The notes beneath the pieces are model-generated. The model ran no database searches, was not told the DNA's origin, and was given only the letters and a program-made list of their open reading frames with translations. A DNA stretch of 64,000 bases from Mesostigma viride. Taxonomy: Eukaryota > Streptophyta > Mesostigmatophyceae > Mesostigmatales > Mesostigmataceae. The stretch spans positions 1 to 64,000 of the forward strand of contig RPFO01002071.1 in the NCBI GenBank assembly GCA_009746045.1. The letters run 5' to 3'. The translations under genes and the position numbers were made by a program. Below are positions 36,217-45,907 of this stretch, one piece after another. Each line of letters begins with the position of its first letter. Position 1 is the first letter of the stretch.

Positions 36217-36778
36217 TGTTACGTCGCGTAACTTTTGTTGTTGTTACGGACGTAAATTAGGTCCTTTGTTGCCTCAGCCATTCCGGAATAGTTCGCTGAC
36301 TATCCTAGGCTTACGTGTAGTTAGGACCTTTTGGCCGGTCGGTACCGGGCCTTGTGACGTGGCAACTGTACAGTATGGTGGTTCGGTGCAGTCGCGCCGC
36401 GCTGCGTACTTTAGTAGTGGTCCTTTTATCCTGCGTGTGAACCTTGTGGACGTGCGTTGGTCCTGTAGGCGAGGGTCGATGTCGGCCCGAGCATGCACGC
36501 CTGTCGGCGATCATTTATGCAGCAGTTGTCCTTCGTGAATGGCACCCGGCGTGTGTTATGAATTAACACATATTAGCTAGGGTCATGGCAGTGTAGTATT
36601 GTTTCCTTCGTAGTACCCTGGTTTTATTCGGTGTATGGCGTATTATAATAGAATGCATTGAGAACAGAGTCTACGTCCCAGGTCTTTCCACAACATAGCT
36701 CCTCATCACTAGGTAACCTCACTAGTTTAGGTGAAGTCAGGCTAGGCGTTTGGAATAGAGAGGAGCCAGGGCGTAACA
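36217..36778 (+). repeat. 5' LTR of copy B
   Basis: 562 bp from TGTTACG to CGTAACA, a 7-bp terminal inverted repeat with TG/CA ends. It shares GTGTTA..TTAACAC, GTACTTTAGTAGTGGTCCTT and the terminal hairpin with the LTRs of A. The five bases before it are ACTGG; the matching target copy would lie beyond the window. Confidence 0.85.
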
Positions 36779-37620
36779 ATGGTAGCGGAGATAGTTTAGG
36801 TGGACGCGACGATATTCCCTTGCACTCAGCTTATACGCCAGAGACCTTCCGCGGCCAGGGCACAGAAGAAGACAACCTCTTGACAGGTAATGGGCGGGTC
36901 GCCTGCAAGCTAGGGGGGTAGTGCTGCCCGATTCGGGACACGCCCTGCCTAGAAGTTAGACCTGCTCAAAGCGGATGAACTCCTCACGTAGCTAGTTCTT
37001 TTCCTTTTCCTTCTGTGTGTGCATTTCCTTGCTGGGTGCTGTTTGACGTTAGCTAGTGGGTTAGCCGGTTCAGTGGGTTAGCTCCTTTTCTTCCTTTGTA
37101 TACACGCGTTTCCTTGGAATGTTGTTTGATTACGTTAGCTAGGATTGACGGTTCAATACGGATGTATAGTGGGACGATTAGCGTCTCTTTATACTACACC
37201 TCTTTTCCGTGCATGCTGCTGTGTTTTCTTATATGCTTCCTCGTGCAGAATCTTGAGCCGGATGTTTCTTTACCAACGGGCGCTGGTTTCAGGCGTCCTC
37301 GGCATTTTGGTAACAATAAGCTACAATAATGCTTAAGTGTTTTCGTTTGTTTCCTTTTTATTTTCTCCTTGATCAGATTTTAGATTATTCTTTCCTTTTT
37401 CCTTGCTAAAGTGGTTGCCACTTCCCTTTGTTTTTTTCGGTCATGCCCCTTTGACCTGAATTTATTTTCTTTTTGACCTGATTTTCTTTTATCCTTGATC
37501 TGATTTTATTTTAGCCTTGGTCAGATTTTTATTTTGTCCTTGACCAGATTTTTATCTTATCCTTGTTCAGCTTTTTAACCTTTCCTCGTCCAGTGTATTT
37601 CTTTCCTTTGCACCTCAAAC
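36779..37620 (+). other. leader of copy B
   Basis: It continues the leader ORF up to CAG|GTAATG at 36,886/36,887, then a T-rich untranslated stretch with repeated TTGATCTGATTTT-like strings at 37,360-37,560. The pre-gag ORF seen in A at 43,638 is absent here. Confidence 0.7.
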
Positions 37621-38870
37621 ATGTCCTCGCAAACGTCTCTTGGTGGGGGTATGTCTCCCATTAACCAACGTTCCTCAGGTGTTACTCCTGGTGTTAATTC
37701 TAGTACTCCTCAATTGGCTATGGGTAATAGACGTGATTCCTTGGACACTGTCCATCACTTGACTCCTCCGTCTCAGAGTGTACGTTCTGACAGTACTCCC
37801 TCTACTCCGTCCTTTCACCGTTCACCTATTATTCCTCCTCCTACGTTTGAGGCACGTACTAGGTCTACTGCCCCAGCCTCTACTATTCCTCCTGTTAATT
37901 TCTGGGAATCCCTCTGTGTCTATCCCCTCTCAGGCTCCTCAGGTGTCAGCTCCTCGTAGTGTTCGTAGTCTGGCTCCTGTGGGCCCTACTGGGTGTCCTA
38001 CTGCCGTTCCTACACATCCTCCTGCTTCCTTGGCATACCTTGACACGGCCTATGAGGCAGCCCAAATCCCCTCACGTGTAGCAGAGTTAGAGATTAATCA
38101 GGATTTTAGCACCCTGCCTCTCCATGATAAAAACTATGATCATTTTTCCTATTCCACAATCAGAGAAGCCTATACTGTTCCTCACACCTCTGGTCACCAC
38201 CCTGACTCTAAGGTGCCCTCACGTCCTCTTCCTAAGTCCTATCCTGCTCCTCATAATTGGTTACTGCCTGAGTATGTGCCTGTGGAAAAGAGTGGGCCTA
38301 TGGATAAAACTGATCCTTCTCGTGCATCTAAGCCCCCTCTCCTTCCCACCTTTGCTAGTGTGCCTAAGTTAGATACCAGTTCCACTCCTCAGCAGTTTTT
38401 CACCTTTCTTATGCTCCTCACTCAGCAGACGGCCTCTTGGGAAGAGTATTATAGGTGGAAACTCCCTGATGTTATTCTTTTCCCTCATTACCTCACCACT
38501 TGTGTGGCTCCTGCCCTTGTCACCCTCATTCAATGTGAGTCCCTCGCGTCACATGCATACCCTAACCAGTAGCATAATTGTTTAGTTAGGAGATTGGAAA
38601 ATCATGTAGTGCCTCAAGACGCTGACTGGCAAGAGCGCCTTAGATTTGGATCCCTCGAGCAAGGCAATAAAACTTATAGGGAATACCAATGGGAATTTGA
38701 TGCCCAGATGGTACGCATTCTAGACCTCTCGGGTGCGGAAGTCCGTGCTCGCTTCTTGCAAGGTCTTAATAAAAACCTCTTGCGTGAAACGGTTTTCTGC
38801 GTATAGTTTTCGTGACCTTCCTCTGGCTGCTGTTCCTACCCATCTCCTCCGTGTTGCTTATTTTATGTAT

Positions 38871-41762
38871 TAAAAATATAATTATACTTACAGCAGAGTG
38901 AAATCACTCAAACCAAAGCAAACGCCCAGCTATAAACCTATATACAGAGCCATGTCAAAGCTCTATACTACGATAAGACCAATGGAAACGCCTAACGGGA
39001 GGAACCTAATAGCCCTGCTGCACCGCAAAATCAGCCCGCGTACGGCGGAGCATGATGTCCGCCATGGCCCGAGTCAGCGCCACCGACAAGCGCTGACGCC
39101 AATATGACGTCCAGGTCCGCGCCGACCATGGGGCCCGCTGGCCCTCCAGGTCCAGCCGGTCCTCCCGGAGCCGGCAACACTCCTTGAAGAAGGCGGAGGT
39201 CAGGGGCCCCATGGCCCCAAACTCCTCCAGGACAAAGGGCACCACGCGATGGTGCCCGACGTCGCCGTAGGCCAGGAGCTTGGCCCGCTCCGCCCGGTCC
39301 GCCGTGTAACCTGCCGTGAGGGAGGCCCCAGCCACGTGGCTAAGAGCCAAGGGCCGCGCCACCGAAACGTCAATAAGCAGATGCCGGCCACCCCCCTCAA
39401 AGTCCAGCACCACGATGTCAGGCCGGTGGTTGGGGGAATAGAAGGCAGCGCCATCCGCATCCTCGGACCGGATGTTCGCGTGGGGGAAAACCGACCGAAT
39501 CATGGCGAGCACCACCGTCAGGAGGACAGTGTGCAAATACAAATACCAATTCTGATTCTGTTGGCCCCCCATGCAGGCAAGGTAGTGAGTCCCCGTGGGA
39601 TCCAGCGGCTGCCCACAGCTACCACAAGGCCGCCCGGCCGGAACAAGAGGCTGCGGGGCAAATAGCTGGTGCCGGAGCGCCACCGAGTAGTGGCTGGGAG
39701 CCAAGGCGAATGGGGGGGCCATGGGAAGAGCACGAAGGTACGCCGAGCCCACACTCCGCAAGGAAAGCGAGAACAGCCACGCACGTCCCTGGGCGTTGAG
39801 GTCCGCGAAAAGAGCAATCCAATCAGCCGTGTGCAGAATACCCGCGTAGGTTTTCTGGTGTTTATCGATGACGCGAGCAGGGAATGCGGCGGGAGATTGA
39901 ACGGAGGCGACCGAGGGAGTGCCGCGAGGGAGGTGGCGCTGTACCGCCTGAGCGGCACGGACGGGAGAACAGGCCTGCTGGATCTCAGCATAGGCCTCCT
40001 GGATGGCGGTGACGAAGGGCAAAGGGCTGCTGGGGTCCAGGAGGTCAGGCGCTGCCGTTGCCAAAAGGGGCAGGAGCCGGCAGCTTTCCGCCCACGACTG
40101 AGCGACGGAGCCCAAAAAGGCTGCTGGGGCCAGCCGGGCGGCACGAGTCAGACCGCAGCCACCCATCCGTGCAGGCAGGGAGGCAATGCGAATAGCATGT
40201 GGCGGGAGGTCGGGGCCCGGGACCAGCTGCGCCAAGGCCGACTGGATGCGTTCGTCGTGGCCCTCGGCGGCCAGCCGGACCTGAGACGGAAGAGCGCCCC
40301 GGAGCCAGTGAACGACGCGAGGGTGAGCGCAAAACCACAGAAGCAGACCCTTGGTCTGCGAATCATGAAGGCGCGCAATCAAGGGCAGTACCTCAGTGCG
40401 TGCCTCGAGGGCGGCCCGCAGAGCATCGATGACAAACGCGGGGTCGCCAACCGGAACGCCGAGGACATCCAACCCATGGAGGCGCTCGTCCCGGCCCAAG
40501 AGCTGGGGCGGAAAGCCGGAGCAATCACCTTGGGGCGAGTACACCGCGCACTTGGCAAGGGTCAACTGGAGGTTGATGTCGGCCACCGCGGTCTGCAGTG
40601 CCAGCAGAGCCGCGGTGGTGTCCGGCACAGGGCCCAGCAGGTAGATATCATCCAAGTAGGCCTGAATAGCGACCGCCGGGTGGGCAGCATGGACCGCTTG
40701 GAGGCAACCCTGGAGGGGGGCGGCAAAGTACAGGGGTCCCAGGGGGTCCCCTTGCTGGGTGCCCGACCGCGACAGCAGGCCGCCGCGAGTGCCGTCCTCC
40801 ATGATGTGAACCAGTTGGCCGGGCTGGCCGTAGCACACGGCTGTCCAAGCGTACAAGTCCTCGAAGGACTCCATGACGGCCGCAAACATGCTGGCGCGGG
40901 ACAGACTGTTGAACGCGTTGTGGCAGTCGACCTTGACGACAGCGTGGGTGGGGTGGGCCTCGAGGTAGGCCTGCACCGAATGGATGAGGATATCCGCCCC
41001 GCCTGGAGTCGTCACCCCCAGCTGGGCCGCCACCGAGGTCTCACCCGCTGCGAGGGGCGGGCAGAAAAAGGCACGGAGCTCGGGCGCCTTTTGGCGGCAG
41101 ATCACTTTGCCCACGAGCTTGCGGAGCACCTCACCGCAGGCGATCGGGCGCACCTTGCCCTCGGGGGGGGCAAGACACCCTTGAGCAGAGCGAGGAGGCG
41201 AGCGCCCGCTAACCACTCGCGCGCAGCGGGAGGAACGCGACCAGCCGCCAGGTCAATGAGGGTGTCAAAGAGAATGTCCTCGCCCCCATGCCCCACCAGG
41301 ACCTCCAAGTGCTCGTAGCGCCAGCCCGACGGCCCGGTAGAGGAAGCCCGCGGGACCTCACGCATCACCTCCAGGAAGCAGTCGCGGTCCAGCCGGAGGG
41401 GGGCCGGCAGGGGGTCCGGCACGGGCAGCTGGAATCCGGGCTCCGCAGGGTGAAGAGCCTCCAAGGCCGCCAGGGTAGCCGCATTGGCGGGGGCGAGCTT
41501 GGCCATTTCCAAGCGGGTCATGGCCCGGCTGAGCTGCCCCTCGCGGACGAGGCGGATGACGTCGGCGGCCACCCGCTCGAAGTTGACCTCCCCCGACAGC
41601 CGGGCCGTGCGCGGGGGCGGCACGCCAAACAGCCCCTCCCAGTCCCCCTGCAGAAAGCGTCGGCAACGGGCAATAACCGCACCCTGGAGGCCGCGCACAC
41701 CACGCCCGAGAGGGGTGAGGAGCAGGCGGGGGGTCACCATGTGCAGTTTAAAGCCCAGCGGG
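38871..41762 (-). mobile_element. LINE with restriction-like endonuclease, 13-bp target duplication
   Basis: TTATTTTATGTAT stands at both edges (38,858-38,870 and 41,763-41,775), showing a complete insertion event into the gag of copy B. The 3' end, on the left, finishes in an A/T-rich tail. The 5' end begins shortly before the first ORF and may be truncated. It encodes a reverse transcriptase followed by a zinc knuckle and a PD-(D/E)xK type endonuclease. That order is known from R2/NeSL/HERO-like non-LTR elements. Confidence 0.85.
39006..41740 (-). pseudogene. LINE polyprotein: RT, CCHC knuckle, RLE endonuclease; one frameshift
   Basis: The first frame (41,740-41,102) carries the RT N-terminal part with GPSGWRYEHLEVL and ARLLALLKG. 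The second (41,216-39,006) continues with RPIACGEVLRKLVGKVI. The break lies at an eight-base C/G run (41,163-41,170), consistent with a single-base change. Second-frame motifs: RT motif A VKVDCHNAFN (94-103), motif B GTQQGDPLGP (152-161), catalytic YLDD (187-190), knuckle C-x2-C-x9-H-x3-C (531-548), and endonuclease-like RPDIVVLDFEGGGRHLLIDV (598-617). The active-site residues visible are intact, so apart from the one frame break the copy looks young. If that break is a sequencing error it could be active. The role is target-primed reverse transcription. Confidence 0.85.
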
Positions 41763-42272
41763 TTATTTTATGTATGCTCCTGCTCCTGTCCGTACTAGGG
41801 TCCATAACCTTGTCCTCACTCCTGAAGAAGAAGAGGCATATGTAGAAGAATTAGATATTTGTGTTACCGATATACCTGCATTGGATGTGTCTCACATCAC
41901 GTGTTATCACTGTCATGAGGTGGGCCATCTTAAGAGGGAGTGCCCCAAGTTTCTTTCTGGGGCCACCCCTCATCCCAATGCCCACCCTCCGCGTACTCCT
42001 CAGCGGGCCTCTCCCCTTCGCCCACCCTCTGGTCGCTCCTCAACCCTCTAGGTTAAATGCTGTACAGACAGGCTCCTTAGTGAATCCCCATTCTGATCAA
42101 GATGCCATCCCCTCTCAATACCCTCGTGATTCTCCAGCAATGGCTTTCTCACCGGGGTTTCCTCCAGGGGTCGTTCCCTTGGATGATGTGGGGGGGGAGG
42201 GAAAACAGTAGACCTGTTAGCAGGGGGTAGCCTGGTAAGGTCCTCAGCTAGTACCCCAAGCTCAGAAAATTT

Positions 42273-42540
42273 TTGTTTACCTGTTTTGTCACTACTGTGG
42301 ATGCTGCATCCTCTGCACCCCTACGTGTTCGTCCTTTGATGTTTCAAAATGGTGGCCTTACCGTTCCTACTACCGTGGTAGACCCTTTTCTGCATCCTCA
42401 TGATATCCTCAATGTTTCTGTCCTCGTAGATAGTGGGGCTGCCAGCTCCTTCTTTGTGAGCGAGGCCCTTGTTAGGAGACTAGGATTACATAGTAGCTAT
42501 CCCTCATGCCTCTCATGTGACTGTGCACTATATATGCTGA
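42273..42540 (+). pseudogene. protease N-terminal half of copy B
   Basis: Retropepsin-type region with VLVDSGAASSF, the catalytic DSGA. It is cut at GCTGA (42,536-42,540) by copy A and continues at 53,286. In A the equivalent reads VLVDSGAASSFVSEAL. Confidence 0.85.
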
Positions 42541-43112
42541 TGTTACGTCGCGTAACAATTCGTTGTAGTTACGGACGTAAATTAGGTCCTTGGCCTCGGT
42601 TGTTTCTAGGTTTACGTGTAGTGCCAGTTGGGACATTATTGTCCTCGTAACAGTACCGTGGTATATTGGGTGCCTTTGGGCGCCGCGCCGCGTACTTTAG
42701 TAGTGGTCCTTATCCTTTGGTAGAATGTAGTGGACCGGCGTGCATCTGTGCACCTGCCTGTGTTTCTGTGTTTCTGCAGGCGAGGGCCAGGTCGGCCCGA
42801 GCCTGTTGGACCGTTGGTGACCATTTATGCACGTTCCACTCCTTGTGTGGTCACTCGGCGTGTGTTAAATGAATTAACACATATTAGCTTGGGTCACGGC
42901 AGTTTAGTTGTGTTTCCTTCCTCTATTCCTGGAGTAAACGGGTTTGGTTAAATGGCCTATGGCGTATTACAGTAGTACATATGTAAATGCATTGAGATCT
43001 GGATCGTCTCGTTCGTCTTTCGCTAGGGGTTTAACTAGAGGCGGCCTTACTAGCCTAGGTAGCATCAGGACAGGTAGAGGTAGAGGTGGCGGCCGAGGCT
43101 TGCGGCGTAACA
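42541..43112 (+). repeat. 5' LTR of copy A
   Basis: 572 bp, TGTTACG...CGTAACA. The first 17 bases form a hairpin (TGTTACG-TCG-CGTAACA). A second inverted repeat, GTGTTAA/TTAACAC, lies at 42,862-42,880 and is kept in B. The leader ORF starts inside the LTR at 42,959. Confidence 0.95.
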
Positions 43113-43267
43113 ATGGACTCGGAGGTAGTTTAGATAGAGAGCGAGACGACGATCCTTTGCAACATACGTCATTGAATCAACCCTTCCGCGGCTGGGAAAA
43201 TGAAGACGACACCTACTTGACAGGTAATGGGCGGGTCGCCTGCGAGCTAGGGGGTAGTGCTGCCTGA
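42959..43267 (+). CDS. leader ORF starting in the LTR, candidate first exon of a spliced protein
   Basis: ATG at 42,959 inside the LTR; the frame is open across the LTR/internal border to a TGA at 43,265. The product is Gly/Arg/Ser-rich, then acidic, then TYLTGNGRVACELGG. Copy B keeps the same end (LLTGNGRVACKLGG) and the equivalent of DDDPLQH...FRG, though its frame is damaged near 36,650. The codon for LTG contains CAG|GTAATG at 43,223/43,224, a near-perfect splice donor also present in B at 36,886. Splicing to the acceptor at 50,043 would keep the frame into the ATG of the 3' ORF. The coding role of this ORF is inferred from conservation; no known domain was recognised. Confidence 0.55.
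   Translation: MAYYSSTYVNALRSGSSRSSFARGLTRGGLTSLGSIRTGRGRGGGRGLRRNNGLGGSLDRERDDDPLQHTSLNQPFRGWENEDDTYLTGNGRVACELGGSAA
43221..43229 (+). promoter_or_regulatory. predicted splice donor CAG|GTAATG in the leader
   Basis: Exon end at 43,223. It is identical in copy B at 36,884-36,892. Paired with the acceptor at 50,042-50,043 it removes gag-pol from the message. Confidence 0.5.
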
Positions 43268-43637
43268 TTCAGGACACGCCCTGCCTAGAAGATAGACCTG
43301 CTCGAAGCGGAAAATCCTTTTATAGATAGCTCCTTTTCCTCGTTTGTTTTCCTGAGAAATGTTGCTTACTGTCGTAGACAGGTGATGGTTTTGGTTCTAC
43401 GTAGAGAGACGACTAGCGTCTCGTAGATTACACTTTTTCTGCATCTTGCCTGCTTTGTATTTAGACGACCCATCGCCGGACGCAGAATTCTTGAAACCGG
43501 ATACTTACGACCACCTGGCGCTGGAAACCTCGTCCCTGCGTGCGTCGTCAATCTGGTTCGGTTTCAGACACCCGAGATAAGTCGCCTTCTCCTCGTTCTC
43601 CTCATTTGACTACTCAAGACCTACCAGGTGCGTTACC

Positions 43638-44030
43638 ATGAGCCAGCGGCGATCTTTTACTGCTCCTTCCCATTCTTCTAGCGATAATAGTCTAGCTAAA
43701 TATTACGTAGTGATTACGCCTCAATGGTCCTCCATTTTCCTTTCTTGGTCCGACGCTAGGAAGATCGTTCAGAATCGTGTATACAACGTAATTAGGTATA
43801 AGAAATTTATGTCCTTCGAAGAAGCTCAGCAGTTCCTTATAGATCATAGCCAAACAGATTTAGGCCTGCATGTACGCCCTATTCCTCATGGTCGCCCTCC
43901 AGTAGAAGCTCTAGTCTTTGCTACCCCTCCTTCTTCTCCCCCTAAACGGGCTGCATCTGCATCTGCTTCAGATACTCCTCTCACTTTGGAGTTTGGTTCC
44001 CTATCCATTACTGTTGTTAAAAAGGATTGA
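43638..44030 (+). CDS. pre-gag ORF with viroplasmin/RNase H1 N-terminal-like domain
   Basis: 130 codons from ACCATGA, intact. Residues ~21-68 contain KYYVV, then SWSDAR, YNVIRYKKF and SFEEAQQFL. This is the pattern of the small domain shared by the N-terminus of eukaryotic RNase H1 (binds RNA-DNA hybrids) and the viroplasmin of caulimovirids: an aromatic start, W..A, then Y/F-KKF and EEA..F. The C-terminal half is Pro/Ala/Ser-rich, ending LEFGSLSITVVKKD. Such a free-standing ORF between LTR and gag is not part of the usual Ty3/gypsy plan. A role in handling the RNA-DNA hybrid during reverse transcription, or in translation, is speculation. A related module lies in copy B at 54,067-54,486. Confidence 0.65.
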   Translation: MSQRRSFTAPSHSSSDNSLAKYYVVITPQWSSIFLSWSDARKIVQNRVYNVIRYKKFMSFEEAQQFLIDHSQTDLGLHVRPIPHGRPPVEALVFATPPSSPPKRAASASASDTPLTLEFGSLSITVVKKD

Positions 44031-44121
44031 TTTTAATTTTGTTCTTGCTTCAGACCTTCAAGGTTTTTCCTTTTTCCTTTGTTGCTTTCTTCTAGATTCC
44101 TATTCCTTTACGTAATTAAAG

Positions 44122-45845
44122 ATGGATCCAGTGGGTGGAGATATGTCGCCTATACCTACCAATAATAATAATAATACTACTAATAATAATAACAAACAAT
44201 ACTCGTGGTAACCGACGGGACTCCTTGGAAACGGTACACCATCTCACCCTCAAGGTATTCTGCGTACCTCACCTCCTTCTCCTGTTGCTGGTGGTCGCCG
44301 TCGTCCCTCAATTACCCCACCTACCTATGAACAACGTATTTCACAAGTCAGATTTAGTGATGAACCTTCTTTTGCTGTGAACCAGGCCCCTGCCCCTTCT
44401 GCAACCTTGGCTCACCCCTCCAGCAGGTCCTCACTCACTAACAATGCTTCTAGGCCTCCTTCCCACCCTGTGCCTTCAATGCCTGCCTTTAACACGGGTC
44501 GTACCTCTGCCCCTGTCGGCCCTTCTGGGCGCCCTAGTGCAGTTCCCTTTTACCCACCTGCTTCCTGGTCCTACCCTGAGACGGCCTATGAGGCTGCCCA
44601 GGTCCCTACCCGTGTGGCTGATTTAGAAGTTAATAATGATTTCAGTACCATGCCCCTAGATGATAGGAATTATGATCATTTTGCCTACTCCTCTCTTCGT
44701 GAGCAATATACTGTTCCCTTCTCCTATGGGCACCATCCTGAAACGGTGGCTCCCTCTAGACCCCTACCCAAACTTTTCCTATCCCTTCCTTCTATCCCGC
44801 TTATGTAGCAGTGGAAGATAGTGGCCCTATGGGAAAAACTGATTCTTCTAATCCCCCTAAGCCTCCTGCTCTTCCCCTCTTTGCCAACCTTCCTAAGCTG
44901 GATGTCAAGTCTACCCCTCAACAGTTTTTCACCTTCATTATGTTGCTCACCCAGAACACAGAGTCCTGGCAGAACCACAATAGGTGGCGCCTCTCTGATG
45001 CTGTACTAGTTCCTCATTATCTTACTACCTGCATTACTCCTGAGCTTGCTAACCTCATCCAGTGTGAGTCTCTTGCCTCTCATGCCTACCCAAACTCTGT
45101 AGCAGAATTGTTTAAGCGTTTAGAGAACCATTTAGTCCCTCCCGATGCAGATTGGCAGGATAGATTAGCCTTTGGTACCTTGCAGCAGGGTACCAAATCC
45201 TTCAAAGAATATATGAAAGAGTTTGATGCCCAGATGGTACGAATTAGGGATTTGTCGGGCGCAGAAGTACGTGCCCGCTTCCTTCAGGGCCTCAGTAGAC
45301 CCTTATTGCGTGAAGTCAAGCGCCAGTTCTCTGCCTACCGTTTTACTGACCTGCCCCTCAAGCATGTGCGCCAGCATCTTTTACGAGTAGCAGATTTCTT
45401 CTCCACGCCTTCTCTTCCTACCCGTTCCCGTATTAATAATATTAGCCTTACCCCTGAGGAGGAGAACTCCTATGTAGAAGAATTAGATATTTGTGTGACT
45501 GACCTTTCAGCTCTGGATGTCTCTCATATCACCTGCTATCATTGTAAGGAAGTAGGTCATCTTAAACGTGAGTGCCCCAAGTTCCTTTCGGGTGCTCCCC
45601 CTCATCCCGACGCTCGCCCTCCTCGTACCCCTCAGCGTGCTCCTATTCGTCCCACTTCAGGACGCATTCCTTCAGCTACCCCTAGTAGGCTGAATGCTGT
45701 GCAGACAGGATCCCCAGGGTTCCCCTATGATAATCAGGCTCCCGCACCCTCTTCAATCCCTCGTGACCCTCCAGCAGTGGCTTTTCCGCCAGGGTCTTCT
45801 TCGGGGTTAGTTCCTATGGATTTGGGGGGGGAGGGGGAACAGTAG
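44122..45845 (+). CDS. gag of copy A, with frame breaks
   Basis: ATG at 44,122 (MDPVGGDMSPIP) followed by an AAT microsatellite and a stop. The frame changes near 44,200 and again near 44,270, then is open to 44,808. A last change near 44,780 leads into 44,811-45,845. Conserved blocks: TAYEAAQVPTRVADLEV, DFSTMPL, SGPMGKTD, STPQQFFTF, QCESLASHAYPN, GAEVRARFLQGL (capsid-like core), and a zinc knuckle C-x2-C-x4-H-x4-C at about 45,531-45,575. It ends DLGGEGEQ in a G-rich tract. Gag proteins assemble the cytoplasmic particle that packages the element RNA. Given the small LTR divergence, some breaks may be sequence errors. Confidence 0.85.
45824..45838 (+). promoter_or_regulatory. internal polypurine tract 1 (end of gag)
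   Basis: GGGGGGGGAGGGGGAA. Copy B has an equivalent tract at 42,190-42,204. It resembles the 3' polypurine tract at 52,704-52,714 but is also coding (Gly-Gly-Glu-Gly). Confidence 0.4.
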
Positions 45846-45907
45846 GCCTGTCAGCCGGGGGTAACCTGGACAGGTCCTTAGATAGTACCCCAGATAATAA
45901 TTTTTGC

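Larger units (their letters stand above)
37621..42209 (+). pseudogene. gag of copy B, split by LINE and frame breaks
   Basis: ATG at 37,621 (MSSQTSLGGGMSPINQ). The frame shifts near 37,930, stops near 38,572 and resumes at 38,594-38,806. It shares with A the blocks TAYEAAQ, DFSTLPL, SGPMDKTD, STPQQFFTF.MLLTQ, QCESLASHAYPN and GAEVRARFLQGL, which form the gag capsid-like core. The LINE sits at 38,871-41,762, after which the C-terminal part continues with the zinc knuckle CYHCHEVGHLKREC (C-x2-C-x4-H-x4-C), a nucleocapsid RNA-binding motif, near 41,905. It ends near 42,209 in a G-rich tract. Not functional. Confidence 0.85.

Noticed and set aside
39669..41318. 549-codon plus-strand frame
   Set aside because: Antisense shadow of the LINE polymerase, which has clear RT and endonuclease motifs on the minus strand.
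43113..43128. Primer-binding site after the 5' LTR
   Set aside because: TGG-starting bases follow the LTR, but the next bases differ between copies A and B and match no tRNA end I can name with confidence.
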